Positions 11,330-25,100 are shown, numbered from the stretch's first letter. The stretch is DNA of 64,000 bases from Typhlomys cinereus (GCA_023101885.1 JALPQD010000159.1:2759994-2823993), one strand, 5' to 3'. Notes: generated from the sequence alone by a model not told the origin. Numbers and translations are program-made.

Positions 11330-11683
11330 AACAAGATTTTAAAACAAAAATCTCCTAAGAACCTTAAGTACACAAGTGAGATAATGTCTCTATCATGAGC
11401 TATATTTGTGTATAGAACCAGCAAATACTTCCCCAAAGCACAGGGCACAATGTAGCCAGGCAATAGAACTTCCTTCATGTAATTAATCAATAAGCACAAT
11501 GTACTTGTCCCATGGCTACTTCCTTGTCTAAAGTCAATTCTCAAGAGACCAAGTACCGAGAATGTTGTTTATGCTGAAAGTTTTCTTTCAGCTGCACAGG
11601 GCTTTCCCAGGTGCTCACTCTCACACTTGCCTCCGAATGACCCAGACAGAGTCTGCACATCAGGCAAGTCCCATGCTCCCACA

Positions 11684-14600
11684 ATCCTCAAATCTTATTT
11701 GTGACCTAACACTGGGAATGCAGAAAAAAAGTACCAGAGAAGATACATTTAACTTCTTGCATACTCAAGAGGTTTTGCTTTAAATTTCTCAAGAAACAAA
11801 TGACATTTCATGGAAGTATTTATTTTAATATGTTCTAATGTGATAAAATTGAGGCCAATTTTGAATAAAGTTAAATAATAAACAGTGTTAAATTTGTTAA
11901 CTATTATTTTTTTCACAAAGCTAATTCAATATATAGACACCATTAGTTAAAATTATATATTTTTACATAAAGTGTTTATTTGCCTATTGAACATCTTCAT
12001 TTCTTCTTTATCTCAACTATAACAAACATGGCTAAAAACTTTACTTTAGATTTTCATGCCACTGTAGTTTCCCCTTTAGGACTTTGATAGTGGTTTATAA
12101 AGTGGCATACATTTAAGTGTCCTTTGCTATTTATTTTCACATGTAGGAAGTACTAAGTTCTAAATTTTATTTTCTTAGCTGAAACCAGGAGAACTTTAAT
12201 GTTATAATTTTACACATTTTGTGTGAAATTGCAAGAAATTTTAGAAATAGTTAAGAATATGTTATATAAGTACTTGTTCATGTAGAATTTTCAACTTAAA
12301 AATCATTACAAACTCTGCAAAAAGTGATCAATACTGAGAATTGACTGAGTATATTGCAGTTCTCAATAAAATATCTTCATAATACAAATCACAACCAAAA
12401 GGGACTGAAGTTAGGAGAGATCAATATGAAGATAATTATTTCTTTTATTTTGCATTAAAAAATGTGAAAGCTAATTTGAAATCATATGTATTAAGATAAA
12501 TGTATACTATAATCCTAGGAGGATATTGAAATGTTTTTGCCCATTACTGCAATATGAATTAGCCTCTTCTTTCCATACTGAATGCTAAAAAGGATAGACC
12601 TATGTAAGCAATCTGTTCGTGCTTGGTGGCAACTGCCTTTTCCATTGGCTCCATCTGGCTGGCCCTGCAATATGTTACAAATATAAACTTGCCCAATTTT
12701 TAAGGTTACATTCTACTTTTATTTAGTCAAATTGCATTATTTTGTGGAAAAACCCAGAAGCTTGGAAATTTTTACATACAAAATATACTTTCAGAATTCT
12801 AATGAATAATATTTCTGATATTTTTTTTCTATCTGATATTAATATATCATAATTATGGTGTATGGGTTTTAGGGAAAATTTATGGTGTTATTTCAGGGTC
12901 TAGCTACCTCTCCTGTGAGTATACACCCTGATAGCACTTCCACATCTGCTAATCTGTTAGTTTCTCCTGCTCATCAATAATTTGAAAGATTCCATGGTTT
13001 CTCCATGGAATAGTGGACCACTAGTTGGGTAGGGTCCACTGTAGGGAAGCTGTTAGTAGACCCTTGTGAATGCATAATTGATGTGGCCATGTCACTATTT
13101 AGAAGACAATATTTCAAAATCATTGTTTCTATTTTCTTGCGCTTATATCCATTCAACCCTCTCTTCCACAGGAGCACCTGAGCCTTTAAAGCCACTTTGA
13201 ATGCCACACTGAGCACTGATCTCAACCGTCATTTATTGTTATTTATTCTCAGCATCCTGTGCACTCATGGGGATCTCTATTTTCACCTTTAGTCACTGCA
13301 AAGAGAGGCTTCTCCACCCAAGAGTAGGGGTACACTTTTTATTGTTTTCATCTCCTCATTCAATACAAAACAACAAAAAATGAAAAACAAAAGTAAAAAA
13401 TAGAATCTCTTTCTGAGAAGCTACTATTTTATGTACCAAGTGCACGATTCTTCCCACTCCACTGTGCATGTCTGTCTTCTTTCAACAACATGAGGTGAGG
13501 GTGGGGAACCACAAAATTCCTTTGATTTAGAAAAGTTATGATCAATGTTTGTAGCTTTTTCTTTTCTGGGTAATTGTTCTTGTTGCAAGTAATATTCAAA
13601 CATGTGCATTTACTTCTGTGCTTTTACAAATTAAATTTTATTTCCATTATTTCAAAAATACATTCCACCCCATTTCTTTTAATGCAACTGTGTTGAGAGT
13701 ATCTCCATTCTCTGTCTCTCTTTCCCTCTGTGACTCTGACTCTATTGCTCCTATCTTTGTGTTTACCTGGAAATGTCTCTTTTTCCCCTGATGTATTCTT
13801 GATTCATAGTGCTATTTGGCAGTGATTTTGCTTAATATATACATATAGTCTTCTGTCACTCATGTCTATATATATCAATATTAAATTTTTCATCCTCTCA
13901 ATGTTTGTATCTGAGTGAAAGTCTTTATAAATTATGAATTTTACATTTGTCTTTTAGAAATTCATGAAAATATGTTCATATATGTTTCCTTGATAAATTG
14001 TGAAGTATTTTCTCATTATAAAGTTTATAATGAAACTGCATTTCATTAATTCTATCTTCTTTCTTAAGATGAAATTTACATTTTTCTCCTAACTTTCTGC
14101 TTTTACCCAGTTTCATATGTATGCATAATGTATTCTGTCACTCTCATCCATACTCCCTTATCTGCTTCCAGCCCTTGGCAGCCCCCTTCTCCACAGGGCA
14201 TCTTCCCATATTCATGTTTTCATGCCCTATTAATTACCAGCAGGGCATTTTGTAGGATTCTGGGTTGAGCATTGTTATCTAGGTCATTTTGCATTTTTGT
14301 TTGTTTGCTTATTTTTACTTTTTACATGACCACTTTTGTAGCCCAAATTGCCTAGTGTATGTGATGATCCTTCTATAATATTCAAAGTACTTTAGTTTTA
14401 AGTATATACCAGCATTTTAGCTACATTAGGGTCAATTTCCTCAATTAGATTGCACAATTCAATTATTTTCTTTAATGCATGTAGTCCTCAGTTAAAAATC
14501 ATCTAGAATGGGCACATCTGTGAAGAATTAGTAATTAAGTCCAAACTTCAACTGGTCTACGCTCTATCTTGACAGGATGTTGAGATTCTCTACCTCTCTT

Positions 14601-14794
14601 CTAGAATATTTCTAGGCTAAGTGCTAAAGGCTCTTCAAATATTTACAGAGCAGTTTGGTGCACTGTCTTCTTATATGTTCATAGGCTCTTTTTCCTTATT
14701 GAATTATTTCTTTCCATCTTTTAAGCTCTTGTTCTAGTTGCAAGTAAATAAATTTGATAATAAGGAAAAAACAGCAAAAAAATAAGTGAATTTG
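11684..14794. other. Mostly featureless 3.1 kb, possible old L1 trace
   Basis: AT-rich sequence with no genes that I can support. At about 14120-14300 the text (ATGTATTCTGTCACTCTCAT, then pyrimidine-rich stretches) faintly recalls the complement of an old rodent L1 3' end. I do not call it. Confidence 0.35.
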
Positions 14795-15041
14795 TTGAGA
14801 AAGTTGGCATCCTTCTGTATGCTTGACCAGACATGCTGGTCTGGCAGGTAAAGATGATCTCTCTCTCAGCTATTGTGTGAATATTGTACCAGTTTCCTTG
14901 GCCTCTCTTGTTGGTGTGAGCTCTCCTGCCAAGCTGGACAAGCAACTGTAACCAGGAATCATAAGAGAAAATAAAATCCCTTGATCCCTTAAGCTGTTTT
15001 GTCCTGATTTTTATCAGCACCATGCAGAGTAACTGCTAACA
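14795..15041 (+). mobile_element. Fragment of the TGTCATAG...CTGCAACA LTR-like family
   Basis: This matches the 3' 60% of the fuller copy at 40667-41093: GAGAAAGTTGGCATCCTTCT, then CCAGACATGCTGGTCTGGCA, then AATAAAATCCCTTGATCCC, then ATCAGCACCATGCAG. It is 5'-truncated and moderately diverged. Confidence 0.75.
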
Positions 15042-15339
15042 TCTTTATTGCTATCAAACTTACTGCATTTTGACACAGATAAGAAAAATTCTAAGAACAC
15101 ACTTTTTTAGAAACTGACGTCATATAAGTACCATGCAACTAAAGACATAGAACTTATTAGATTTCTTCCAAAGCCATAGTAGCACAAATAATTCAATGGT
15201 CATTTTATGCATTCCTTTCTTGCCTTCTGTTAATCCTCTCATTCATTTATTCCTTCTTTCCCAAATACAAATGATCCAGGATCTTATAAAACTCAGACTC
15301 CATTTCAGTAAGTCTGAAGAACTTGAGATTTTATGTTCT

Positions 15340-16250
15340 TTTGTTTAAATATTGTGTCTGTAACTATATGTACATTTTTTATAAAGCATAGTATAATGTT
15401 TTGATTTATGTATACATTGAGATGATGATGCAGGAAAGTTAACATATCCATCACCTTAACTTTGATAAGTTTATTTATGTAACTTTCAAAGTCATCTCCT
15501 GTAATATATGATCTGATTTTTGAAAAAGCTCCCTTCGTTTCCTCTCCTTTGGCTCCCCTTGTTCTGGTAACCACTCAAACTGACTTTTACTGATATCCCC
15601 CCCACCACCACCACACACACATACACACACCAGTGTAATGATACATTCCTTGTTTTCCTTAATCTGGCTTACTTAATTTCCAGGTCCATGTAATATATCG
15701 CCCAAAATGAAAAATTTGTACACTATTAAGATAGTTTTGTCTTATGTATGTCTTATGTCTATGGCTTGTTTTGTGAAATGCCTCCTTAAGACTTCTACTC
15801 ATTTTTTTCAGTATCCATTACCTGATTATTACTTTTGATTTATTTGTACTTTAAATTCTCAATATTATCTTCTTTTCAGATGTATAATTTACAAGTATTT
15901 TATCTCATTCTAAAAGTTGTCTGTTTACTTTTTGGTTTCCTTCACCATTCAAAAATATTTAGTTTGATGAAATTGTGACTATTTTTGTTTTGTTGTCTGT
16001 GAGGGTTCAAATAGTACATCTTTCTCAGGTCAGGGTACATAAAACAGACTACTCACTCACTGAGCACCCTTGGTGTCTTTATGGAAATTCAGATCACTTT
16101 AATTTTTTTCACTACCAAGCTCTTTATTAGTCCTGTTGATCATTATGTCTGCTTTTATTCTACTATTAAACTTGTTTAGTTAGCATCATTTTGTAGAGTG
16201 TTTAAAAGTTTCTGTAATGTCTACATTTTATTTATTTTATTTAAAGTAGT
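15340..16250 (-). mobile_element. Old L1, 3' UTR and ORF2 3' half, antisense
   Basis: The plus strand carries, in reverse L1 order, the old 3' UTR motif (AACATATCCATCACCTTAAC). The complement of the ORF2 segment TTTTCAGATGTATAATTTAC...CATTCTAAAAGTTGTCTGTT follows, then GAGCACCCTTGGTGTCTTTA at about 16060. These are well-known landmarks of ancient mammalian L1M-type copies. It is heavily mutated; the right boundary is approximate. Confidence 0.72.
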
Positions 16251-16837
16251 TTGACTATTATGGACTTGAGTTGTGTGTTGAATAATAATGGAAATGACTT
16301 AGGATTGAAATGAATCTTTCGATTGCATGACATACTATGTACACTTTGTCAATACAACTCCTTAGTCTTCTATGGGTTTCCATACTGGTGGTCCATACAT
16401 GCTATCAGTAATGAAACTTAGTATCATGCTTTGTCATTTTAATTCTCTGTGTAACATTTCTGGATAATATCATTTGATAACCTGTAAAATTTAGTTGTTC
16501 TTTATCTTATAGATCTTGAATGGTGGAGTTGGGAAATATGGTCTTGAGTAGATCTCAATTCGTGTTTCCTATTTGTAAAACCAATCACTCTGTCATCAAA
16601 CTGTATCTGATTTCATTGTGAGCCACTAAAAAAGATGACTGGACATTTCCATATGCTTGCTTGAAACTGGAGTGTGTTAATGAAGGTCTGACTATGAAAC
16701 TATTGTTAAGTCATGAGCTTTTATAAAAAGCACAGAGCAACTTTTGGCTTACGTCAGGTACAGGTAAGAACATCATGCTTTAGGAAACTCTAAACTTTAA
16801 GAGCAGTTTAATTTAAAACTATCAGTAGTAATGGTTG

Positions 16838-17018
16838 GCAAGATGGTCCAACTAGACACCTGATCACAAACATTGTTGGTTTGTACTTGCTCCTCAGAGC
16901 TTGCCCTGTGAAAGGAAATGCTTCTGAACATTGTCCTCTGACCTTCACATGTGTGCTGTGGCAACTGCCTCCCTCTCCTCTGTCTCTCCCTTTCTCAAAA
17001 AATGAATAAAATATTTTT
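16838..17018 (+). mobile_element. Old tRNA-derived SINE (B2/B4-like)
   Basis: A decayed head (GGTTGGCAAGATGGTCCAAC) leads to ATTGTCCTCTGACCTTCACA and TGTGCTGTGGCAAC, a hallmark of older rodent tRNA SINEs, then a pyrimidine run and an A-rich tail with AATAAAATA. Confidence 0.62.
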
Positions 17019-18120
17019 TAAAAAATAGGCCAATAAATATGAAACAGGAAAAGTGACATGACAGAATAGAGTAGAGAGACTATAAAAGACAGTGGCCCCA
17101 TTTCCTATGAGTTCACTTCCTGTGGAGCAACAACTTGTATCCATTCAAGTATACTTTTGGTTCATTGAAATATGTTTCTCTTATGTTCTTTGCATTTTGC
17201 TGAATCACAAGGGCACAAGAACCAAAAAAAAAAAAATCCCTGTGATATAAGCATGATTTTTTAATCAAGTGGCTCAAATAATTTATATTAATTTTACCTT
17301 CCAAGTATTTTAAATATTTAAATATTCTTAATTCCCACCAATGTTATTTCTTCCCATTTCCCTTTCATGTTTCCTTTGAAACAGCCTCTTAGACCATGTG
17401 ATTTCTTTTAATAAATTTGGCACAGTGTAATCTTACATTACTGCTATGGTTTTTTTAGTAATGCACACACACTGCATTGTTTAATATTAAAAATTCTAAA
17501 ATATATTAGGTTGACAATGATGTGGAGAAAAATATTCATGTTCTGGTAGCCAAGGTGTAGATTTTGTTAACAATTTTGAAAATAAGTGAACATTGTTTTG
17601 TAAATCTGATGTTATAAATACTCTCCTAACAGCTGCTTTATTGCTAGTCACATCCATTAAGAAATTTATGCTCAAGTTATGCATTGAAAATTCTACTAGC
17701 TTGTTTACATTACAGCCAATGAGAAACAACTCAGATCTGTAACAATGAAAAGAGTGAACAAAAAGTTTTATAATACTAAAAATAATTCAACTGAAATGGA
17801 GGACAGGTGCATGAATTAATAGATGGAAGCCACAAAAGTATTATAGAGAGAAATAATGCATTTTCATCACAATGTAAAGCTATTTAATGATTCCAATATA
17901 TTTAAAACAAGATGGTTTGTATTTCAGTTTTTGCACATTTTATACAATTGGCACAAATTGCTGTAAAAAGCAATTGTCCACAAAATGTTAAATCAGTAAA
18001 ATATGATTTCACCTTGAATTTTTACTGTCAAAAAATATAAACAGTTCTTTTCAGGTGATGTGAAATGATTAAGATCAAATGAAAAATTGCCAAATTGTGT
18101 GTGGAAAGAATGTAGTATTA
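17019..18120. other. No recognisable feature
   Basis: AT-rich unique-looking sequence. Confidence 0.45.
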
Positions 18121-18284
18121 TGTAGAGATGGTGCGGCCTGTTCTCTCAGCCCTCGTGTTGCAGTATGCTCTCCCATCAAGTTCTAGTACGAACTATAACC
18201 AAACTACTGTAAGAACATAAAACCCTTGTTCCCTTAAGCTGTTTGATGGTGATTTATCAGCAACCATGCAGGCTAACTGCAACA
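18121..18284 (+). mobile_element. Fragment of the TGTCATAG...CTGCAACA LTR-like family
   Basis: The last 165 bp of the family: CCCTCGTGTTG, AACTATAACCAAACTACTG, ACCCTTGTTCCCTTAAGCTG, TTTATCAGCAACCATGCAGG, ending CTGCAACA. It shares its end with the copies at 14795, 40667 and 60827. Confidence 0.75.
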
Positions 18285-19102
18285 CTTGGGAAATATGAAT
18301 TTGCTAATGGACTAAACTGCAGAACACCCTCTTTGAGCTGCTTATATGGCTTGTCTGAGGCTTATCATACTTTCAGAATCCCCTTAATTATGAAATAATC
18401 TTAGAGGATCATGGTTAAAGATTGTGTGTAGCTTTGGATGATTTCAATACCTTATTTATAATTCAATAATAAGCTGATAACTTACTGTTAGAGAAAATCT
18501 GTCTTACTGTAACCTCAAAACCCAGACTACTTTGTCCATCTTCATTAAGCCAATTCAGCCCAGAAAATTCCTCATCCTGAACTAATTTCTTATGAGTGTG
18601 AGGAATTTTATATGATCCAAATCTTAATGAGTATATAGTAATTATCACTAATTGTATAAATGTGACCGTTTTTCCAAGACAATATCACATGTGAAGCTTT
18701 TGTTCATATCATTGTGTTGTTGTTTATTGGCTACTTTGAGAGAATGTTTATTTTCCTATTCTAGTATTTTCATTTCCTATCATAGATGTTGCTGAAGGAT
18801 AATCTCAGACAATCTGCATTTTGGTCCCTGCTGTAATCAGCACATTCAAATCAAATTTAAAGACAACCAACAAACACAGACATTCCACCTGGGTAGCAGA
18901 AGTCAGAAAAAGATATAAAGAAATAACTCAGAAAGGAAATGCTGGACATCAACAAAGATAAATATGAAGAAGAGAATATTGCATAATTTCCTTGCAATCA
19001 AGAGGCACAGGCAGACACAGGTGACATTGCCCAAAGGAAGGGCAATTTCCTAGCCTTTTCCAGATTGTGGGCTTGACCCTAGCACACACACACACACACA
19101 CA
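18285..19102. other. No recognisable feature; (CA)n at 19083-19101
   Basis: Unique-looking sequence ending in a short CA microsatellite that abuts the L1 fragment. Confidence 0.45.
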
Positions 19103-19722
19103 AAGAGGAGCAGCAAAACTGAAAAAAAATCAACAAACCATAATTCAGATCATCAGAGACTCTATATCAACCACCTGGAACCAGGCCAGCCTATTCTCTC
19201 CCCATCCTAAAGCTCAGAGAAATTTGTTGAAGAGGGGGCAGTAAGATTGTAAGAGCCTAAAGATGGGGAGGAGCAAGGATATGCAAGATACTCCACATAA
19301 GTTAGGGGTGAAGTAATCATAATAGGACTTTGCAAGACCTGCACAATGACCAACATATCATTGACCCCTCAAAGTCCAGCATGGATCACAAGCACTAGAA
19401 TACTTAGAGGGAAAGGATTAACAGCCTCAATAGTGTTCCTGTACTAAAGGGGAACACAAAAGAAGAGCTCTAGGTAAGAGTCCTTATACCTCATCAGAGA
19501 GGAAGACTCAGAGGGAAGTTTGACATGCATACTAAAGGATGCTCCAGGAATGGGGGGGGAGTGTAGGGACAATGGGAGAAAGGGAGAAAAGGGGGGAAAG
19601 AAAGGGAAAAAGGGGGGAGGGAGCATGGGGATCCAGGGAGGAGTGGAGGGTGGGAGGGGAATGGGGTACCTATCAAGTTTGTATGAGTGGAAAAAATTAA
19701 TTAATTAAAAAAAGAAATAAAA
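19103..19722 (+). mobile_element. 5'-truncated young L1 (3' UTR only)
   Basis: It matches the 3' UTR of the copies at 1-1552 and 50560-51594 (GAGACTCTATATCAACCACC; CCCCATCCTAAAGCTCAGAG). A long G-rich purine tract follows at about 19546-19660, then GTTTGTATGAG and an A-rich tail. I could not fix a TSD; the 5' junction falls at the CA microsatellite. Confidence 0.88.
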
Positions 19723-20254
19723 CATAAGCACTGATTTTCTTGCAGTGCTATTTTAAAATATGTATCATTTATTGGACAGAAAACCACATTATTTTCTAAA
19801 ATAAGATGTAAGAAGCTATGACAAGTATCAGTATTAATAAGCCTGTTCTTAAGCAGTACTAGGCTTCTGCTACTGGTCACTATCAAGTAACATTTTATTT
19901 GGTCTACTGCTAACTTTTCAGATTTCCCCTCCTATGTTATTTTCTAGATTGTTCCTGTAATCATATTATTAGCTCTGGACCAACTTGCACCCATGCTTCT
20001 TACTGTTGTCAATGCATAACTCCACAGCAACTTTCTAACTTAACCTTACTTTGTGTACACCTTTAAAGATCAAGGACAGTCTCTGTCAGCATAGACCCTA
20101 TTACATGCAGGGAAGTACTTCAACTCCTGGTTGAGGAATTTAAAGCTCCTCTAGACCTAAGTCATATTTTCAATATCATTTCATTTTTGTTTATGTCCTC
20201 TGTATTGTGTGTGCATATGCATGTGTATATATACATGTATCTGATATTGTATGT
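19723..20254. other. No recognisable feature
   Basis: AT-rich unique-looking sequence. Confidence 0.45.
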
Positions 20255-20545
20255 GTGTGCATGTGTGCCTGAGTGGTAGGTTTATGTGTGCCATGGTGCA
20301 CATGTGAAGGTAGAGGACAATCTTCAGGTGTCTCATCCTTTCTTTCTGCCTTATTTAAGGTCATGTTTTCTATATCCCTGCTATATTAGCTAGAGTGACT
20401 TGGCTACAAACCTCTTAAAGTTGTTGGGCGTATACATCATTCTACATCCCCTTAGGCATATGAAGATTATAGAAGTTTTTTCATCTGCAGAGGATATGAG
20501 AACTGAATTCCAGTCCTTACACTTGTGTCGCAACCATCTCTAGAG
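20255..20545 (-). mobile_element. Old B3/B4-like SINE, antisense
   Basis: The plus strand reads GAAGGTAGAGGACAATCTTC, then AGGTGTC, a B1-like middle, then GAACTGAATTCCAGTCCTTA and CAACCATCTCTAGAGTCC. This is the complement of an older rodent SINE with a tRNA-type head. TG-rich sequence precedes it. Confidence 0.6.
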
Positions 20546-23500
20546 TCCATGTTTTATATTAATAAGAATGAAGTGGTAATAAATATTCTTTCTCAATCCA
20601 TAAAAGTCTGTGGCTTTGTTTGGCAGATATATTTTTATACCCTTAATATCTCTTCTCTTTTATCTTCATTATTGTAAATTTTATTTAAGTAATGCTTTTC
20701 AACACTTTTTGTTCCTATTGAACAGAACAATCAAAAACATCCTAATTTAGCTTTTCAAGCATTTTCACCCCTTTCTTCCCCTTGATTTTTTTAAATTGCT
20801 CATGTTTAACTCAAACATCTAAATTAAATGTTAAGTAAAATGTTATGCAATGGTTCAAAATTTAACTTTATTTTTAAAATGTGAATCAAAAACAATTTAC
20901 CTTCTAAAACTACATTATTTGTAAAATTTATTTCATATCTTTGAGATTTCAATCAGACACCATCATGGTATAATTGTGAGATTTAAAAAGGTAAAACATT
21001 TACATTTCAAGCATTGTAATTTATGACATTTTGAATTTTTCCTTTCTCCTGAATTTTTTGAGATTAAATATTAAATTATACCTGAATGTGTTCAAATATA
21101 GTATCTGTACAAATGTGTGGCATAGTAAGTAATATCCTGAATTTACTTGAACTAATAGCCTCATGTAAATGCTGATCTGCTTGTTTATGTAGTCTATCTA
21201 AAAGTCATATCCTGATAAACTTAGAATTTTGTGTGTCTTCATGACTTTTAAAAGCTAGTATGAGCTTTGCTAAAGAATGGTTTATCAGAGAATGCCTCTA
21301 ATTATATAATTCAATCAATTCAGAAATTAGACATATTTGCCACGAAATCATCCCTTCCAAAAACTTTAAAGTTAACACGATATGTTAAAAAGCTACTAAT
21401 TTGGTAGAGAATCTTTACTGTCTCATAAGTTTGTATTCACTTGACTTTGGGGCTAAACATCTTTGCTTTCTTCTTTGATAAACACAAGTATGACTCACAA
21501 TTCACCTATTTATTTTTGTAACTTTCTCATAGTTAATATTACAAAAGCTATACTCTGTCAAAGTTAGGTGTACTTTAGTTTTTCAGTAGAACATTGAGCT
21601 TGAAGTCTATTTTATTCACTTTCTCATCTCTTTGAAGAAATAGTTTCATGTCAACGTTCTTTTAATTGCTACAATATTCAGACACATAGTAAGATTACAG
21701 GTCAAAAGGATATTCTCATCATATTTGAGCTCTGATTTTTCTTTTGATTACTCGGCAATATTTAATTTATTTCCCTTATGAATATGCACTGCATCCACTT
21801 ACAGAGTCACTTCAAGAATGAAGGCGTATTCATTCTCCTCAATGATAATCACAATCTCCCATACCTTGGTCATGTGGCATGAAATTGCTTTGTTAGGATA
21901 AACAAGATGCTATTGAGGATGGTCTGGACGAGTCTCTGTGGTCAAAACCTCTTACAGATCCATTTATGTATGTATATAGAATACTTGATAATTTTGTCTT
22001 GATTATTTTGGGATTCTCAGTGTGATTTAAATAACCACCTCTTTTTTCCCCACAGAACTCAAAGCTGTGAGAGCAAAGATTAATAAATAGTGAGGCCAAT
22101 TCTTCTTGCTTCCACAGTTTTTTTTTTTTCTCACTTGTTTGAAACCAGACTGAAGGTTTCAAACTGTAGATTCGCTGTTAGGATCCTTGGATTCAGAATA
22201 TCTCAGGACTCCACCCTCATGACCATAGCAATGATCCCACCTCTTCATGAGTCTTATGAGTATTATATTTTATCATAGCATTTTGTCCTTTGCTTGGAGT
22301 TTCCCAGAAGCACCCTTCAGGGAGATATTGGATTTGTTTTGTTTATCTTATGCATCAACACTTCCTAAGTAACACATTCTTTTTTCGTTCCTTTTTTTAA
22401 GTATCAATAATAGTTTTCTTGTTGAATATTCTATAGTGGATTCTGAATTACTAAAAGAGGGAGCACAAGCATCCTCAATAAACATTCACTATGTGAACCT
22501 TGCTTCAAAGTCGACACAAATGATTCTGTGCTTGGCCTTTCTTCAGGTTTTCCATCCTTATTTTCAGTGCATCCTGGAATGTTTTTTAAGCCTTGCGGGG
22601 CTCAAGTGCTGACTTTACCTAATCTCTGAAACTTGTTTACTGCAGCTGATAATGGCATTGGGATTTATACGAGGTTCTGGACAGTGGATGGGATTCACAA
22701 ATCACCTGTAGGTTCCTTTGGTAATAGGCAAGCCTTTATTGCATTTTCTCTCTTGACATCCACAATTGGCTGATGCCAATATTCTATGGCCTCCCTTTAA
22801 ATTAAACTCTGTATTTTGTGCTGCCACGTGGAACCACTTTTGCAAGAAAACAGAATGGCTGCGTGAGGAGCAGTTTGAGGATATTCGATGTAAAAGTCAG
22901 GGGTGGGGAATGGTTTGAATACAGATGAAATGAACTGTTTGCTTTGGTAAGATTTCTTTCCCAGTAAATACAGAACAACTTAAAAATAGGAAGAAAAATC
23001 TTGATAATTCACCTTTCATTTTATTTTCTACAACCCAGAAATATTGGTGACTCAAGCAATATTTAGTGTGGTTTTTAAAAGCTGTATTATGACATAATAT
23101 CTCCCTGAAATCTAATATTTCAAAGACCTATGGTGATTTAAAATTCTAATCAGGCTTTCAGAGTTAGTTTGCTTAGGCTTTAAGCCCAAAGAAACAAATT
23201 CAGTGAAACATGTTAGAAAGAAAAATGTTTTTGAAGACTTTTTCTTTTAACTATTCTACTCCTGAATATTGGAAAGGGATGCTAGTGATTGAACTTATTT
23301 AGAACAAAGGAAAAATTAATTCTGCTAAGTGACTAGTAAAATCTTTGTATTTATATGTAGATAAATGAGAGCAGAGCATTGTCAGATAGACTGTTTTTGA
23401 ATTATTTTAAATGTGTTTGTACCATATGTGAAGCTTCAGGGAGGGCTATAATGAAAACCTGTGTGTATTTCAGGCTATGCGTATGGGCCTGTACCTCTTT

Positions 23501-24219
23501 CACCTGATATGCCAGATGAACCCACAGTCTAATCTCAAGTGTACAGGTGAGACAAAGGGGGCTCTCAAAAAGTCCTGCAGATGTGAACCCTCCAAGGTTC
23601 AGTTGGTGCCTGGGATTCTCCACCAAGAAGGTAAGAAGAGGGCCACAGATCAAGAGAGCTGGGAGCCAACTGTGAAGAGGATAGTATAGGTGTTCATTGA
23701 AAATAACAGGTTTCTCTTGCTGCAATGGGTGTTTGTTGAAAGTGTTTAGGGCAAGTTTATACCTCACACTAATAGTGAACAGAAACATTAGAGCTGATGA
23801 TAATGGTTATGCTGCTATTAAAGAGCATCCATGACTCTCTTTGATATGTATGGTTAAATCCTTCAAAGACTCCTTAGGAGAAAGGGAATTGAGGCCTCTA
23901 GAGGTGAAGAATATGATAACTGAGCAACATGATAACTGAGCAATATGATAACTGGAGAAATTGTGGTTCCGCTATATTCATTGCATTTCATGAGCAGCTA
24001 GAGAAATGTACACCAAGTGCCATGTGAACTGTGCTATACAATAAGCTAGAGATTGAAACTCAAGGAACTGTCAGAGAACTAAGATTCCCAGTGAAAGAGA
24101 GACAATTCAGAGATTAGATGGTTCTCAATTTGTGGTCAAATGACATTCCAAGTGACCTTAGGTTTTACTTCATGAATTTATTCATTTGAGTTAATTATTC
24201 ATTGGCATAAATCATAGTT
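20546..24219. other. Featureless 3.7 kb, AT-rich
   Basis: No supportable gene. A 128-codon antisense frame at 23402-23788 overlaps a 70-codon sense frame and has no recognisable domain. A triplicated 17-18 bp motif around CATGATAACTGAGCAA lies at about 23913-23955. Confidence 0.45.
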
Positions 24220-24400
24220 ATGAGGGAAATGTGACATTTTAATTTATATGTATATCAGATACTGATCAAATCCTGGTAATTACTGTACTCATCGCCTAAA
24301 CATTTGTTATCTCCTCATGATTATATAGTTAAAGTTCTTCTATTTAGATTTTTTTTTATTATTGTGAACTACATCCACTCTGAGGTGCAATGGAAAACCC
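24220..24400 (-). mobile_element. Old L1 3' UTR fragment, antisense
   Basis: The plus strand carries GATACTGATCAAATCCTGGT, ACTCATCGCCTAAACATTTG and TTATCTCCTCATGATTATAT, the decayed complement of an ancient L1 3' UTR. The same landmark is at about 15390-15480. Confidence 0.58.
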
Positions 24401-24439
24401 AATGTTGATACTTTTAGTTGCAACATTTCCAGACTTTCC

Positions 24440-25100
24440 TTCTCCCCCTCCCTGTGATTCTTCCCAGGAACTGCAGGATAAACTTTGATTATGGACACAA
24501 GGACAAATTTTAGAGTGCTAACAGAATAAGTGACTGTGTATTAGGTAGATGTCCAAACAGGGCATTTAAATCACCCTGCAACTTCAGGTTCAGGGAGCAT
24601 CACTGAAGAATGGGAGGCAAGACGCAGCAGCCTGCAATGGAGAGGGACACAGCCAGATAATATCTTCTGAAAATGATCATATGTCCGCAATCATGAACTC
24701 TTTGCAGTTCAGCCTGCTTCTGTGACACCACAGGAGAGACCTGTGTACTTTACATCATGAAAAAGATAACACCTCAAAAAGCATAACGCATCAATTAATT
24801 TAATGTCTAAAATTCACTTAGAGTAAGACTGGATTGGAGAGAAGAGGATCAAGTCTTCCCAGGGGTATGCCCACTGGTATATTGTCCTCCCTCCAGCAAG
24901 TGCCCAAGCAAATATTAGCAAGAGTCCAGATTGGACTAAGTGAGTCATAAATTCACAGAGGGAATTTTCCTCTGGGAAAGGAGATAGGTGGGGAAGAAAA
25001 AAGCTTAAAGGAGGAAAACAGGGAATGGAATTGTGTAATAAGGGGGTGAAATGATACAGATACATCTGTAATATCCTACAGCTATATCAAAGCAAATGAA
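24440..25100 (+). mobile_element. Probable old rodent L1 (Lx-like) 3' UTR
   Basis: The stretch GGGTATGCCCACTGGTATAT...AGAGTCCAGATTGGACTAAG, then GGGAAAGGAGATAGGTGGGG, has the order of the older rodent L1 3' UTR with its purine-rich tract before the tail. The upstream part is assigned on weak similarity from memory. Confidence 0.45.

Larger units (their letters stand above)
11137..11683 (-). mobile_element. ERVK-type solo LTR (antisense)
   Basis: Read on the minus strand, this starts TGTGGGAGCATGGGAC and ends GACGTCGACA, giving TG...CA termini with imperfect inverted ends. It holds a five-copy 13 bp array, then TATATTAAGAG, then AATAAA. The CpG-rich U5-like end (GGGGTCCCCGATACACTAG) is like class II LTRs. 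I found no clear TSD and no gag or pol beside it. The 5' boundary at 11683 is inferred from the terminal motif only and could shift. Confidence 0.62.

Noticed and set aside
11562..11783. 73-codon frame as possible gag or host peptide
   Set aside because: Overlaps the LTR end and matches nothing recognisable.
23402..23788. 128-codon antisense open frame
   Set aside because: No recognisable domain, splice context or poly-A; overlaps another frame on the opposite strand. Expected by chance.
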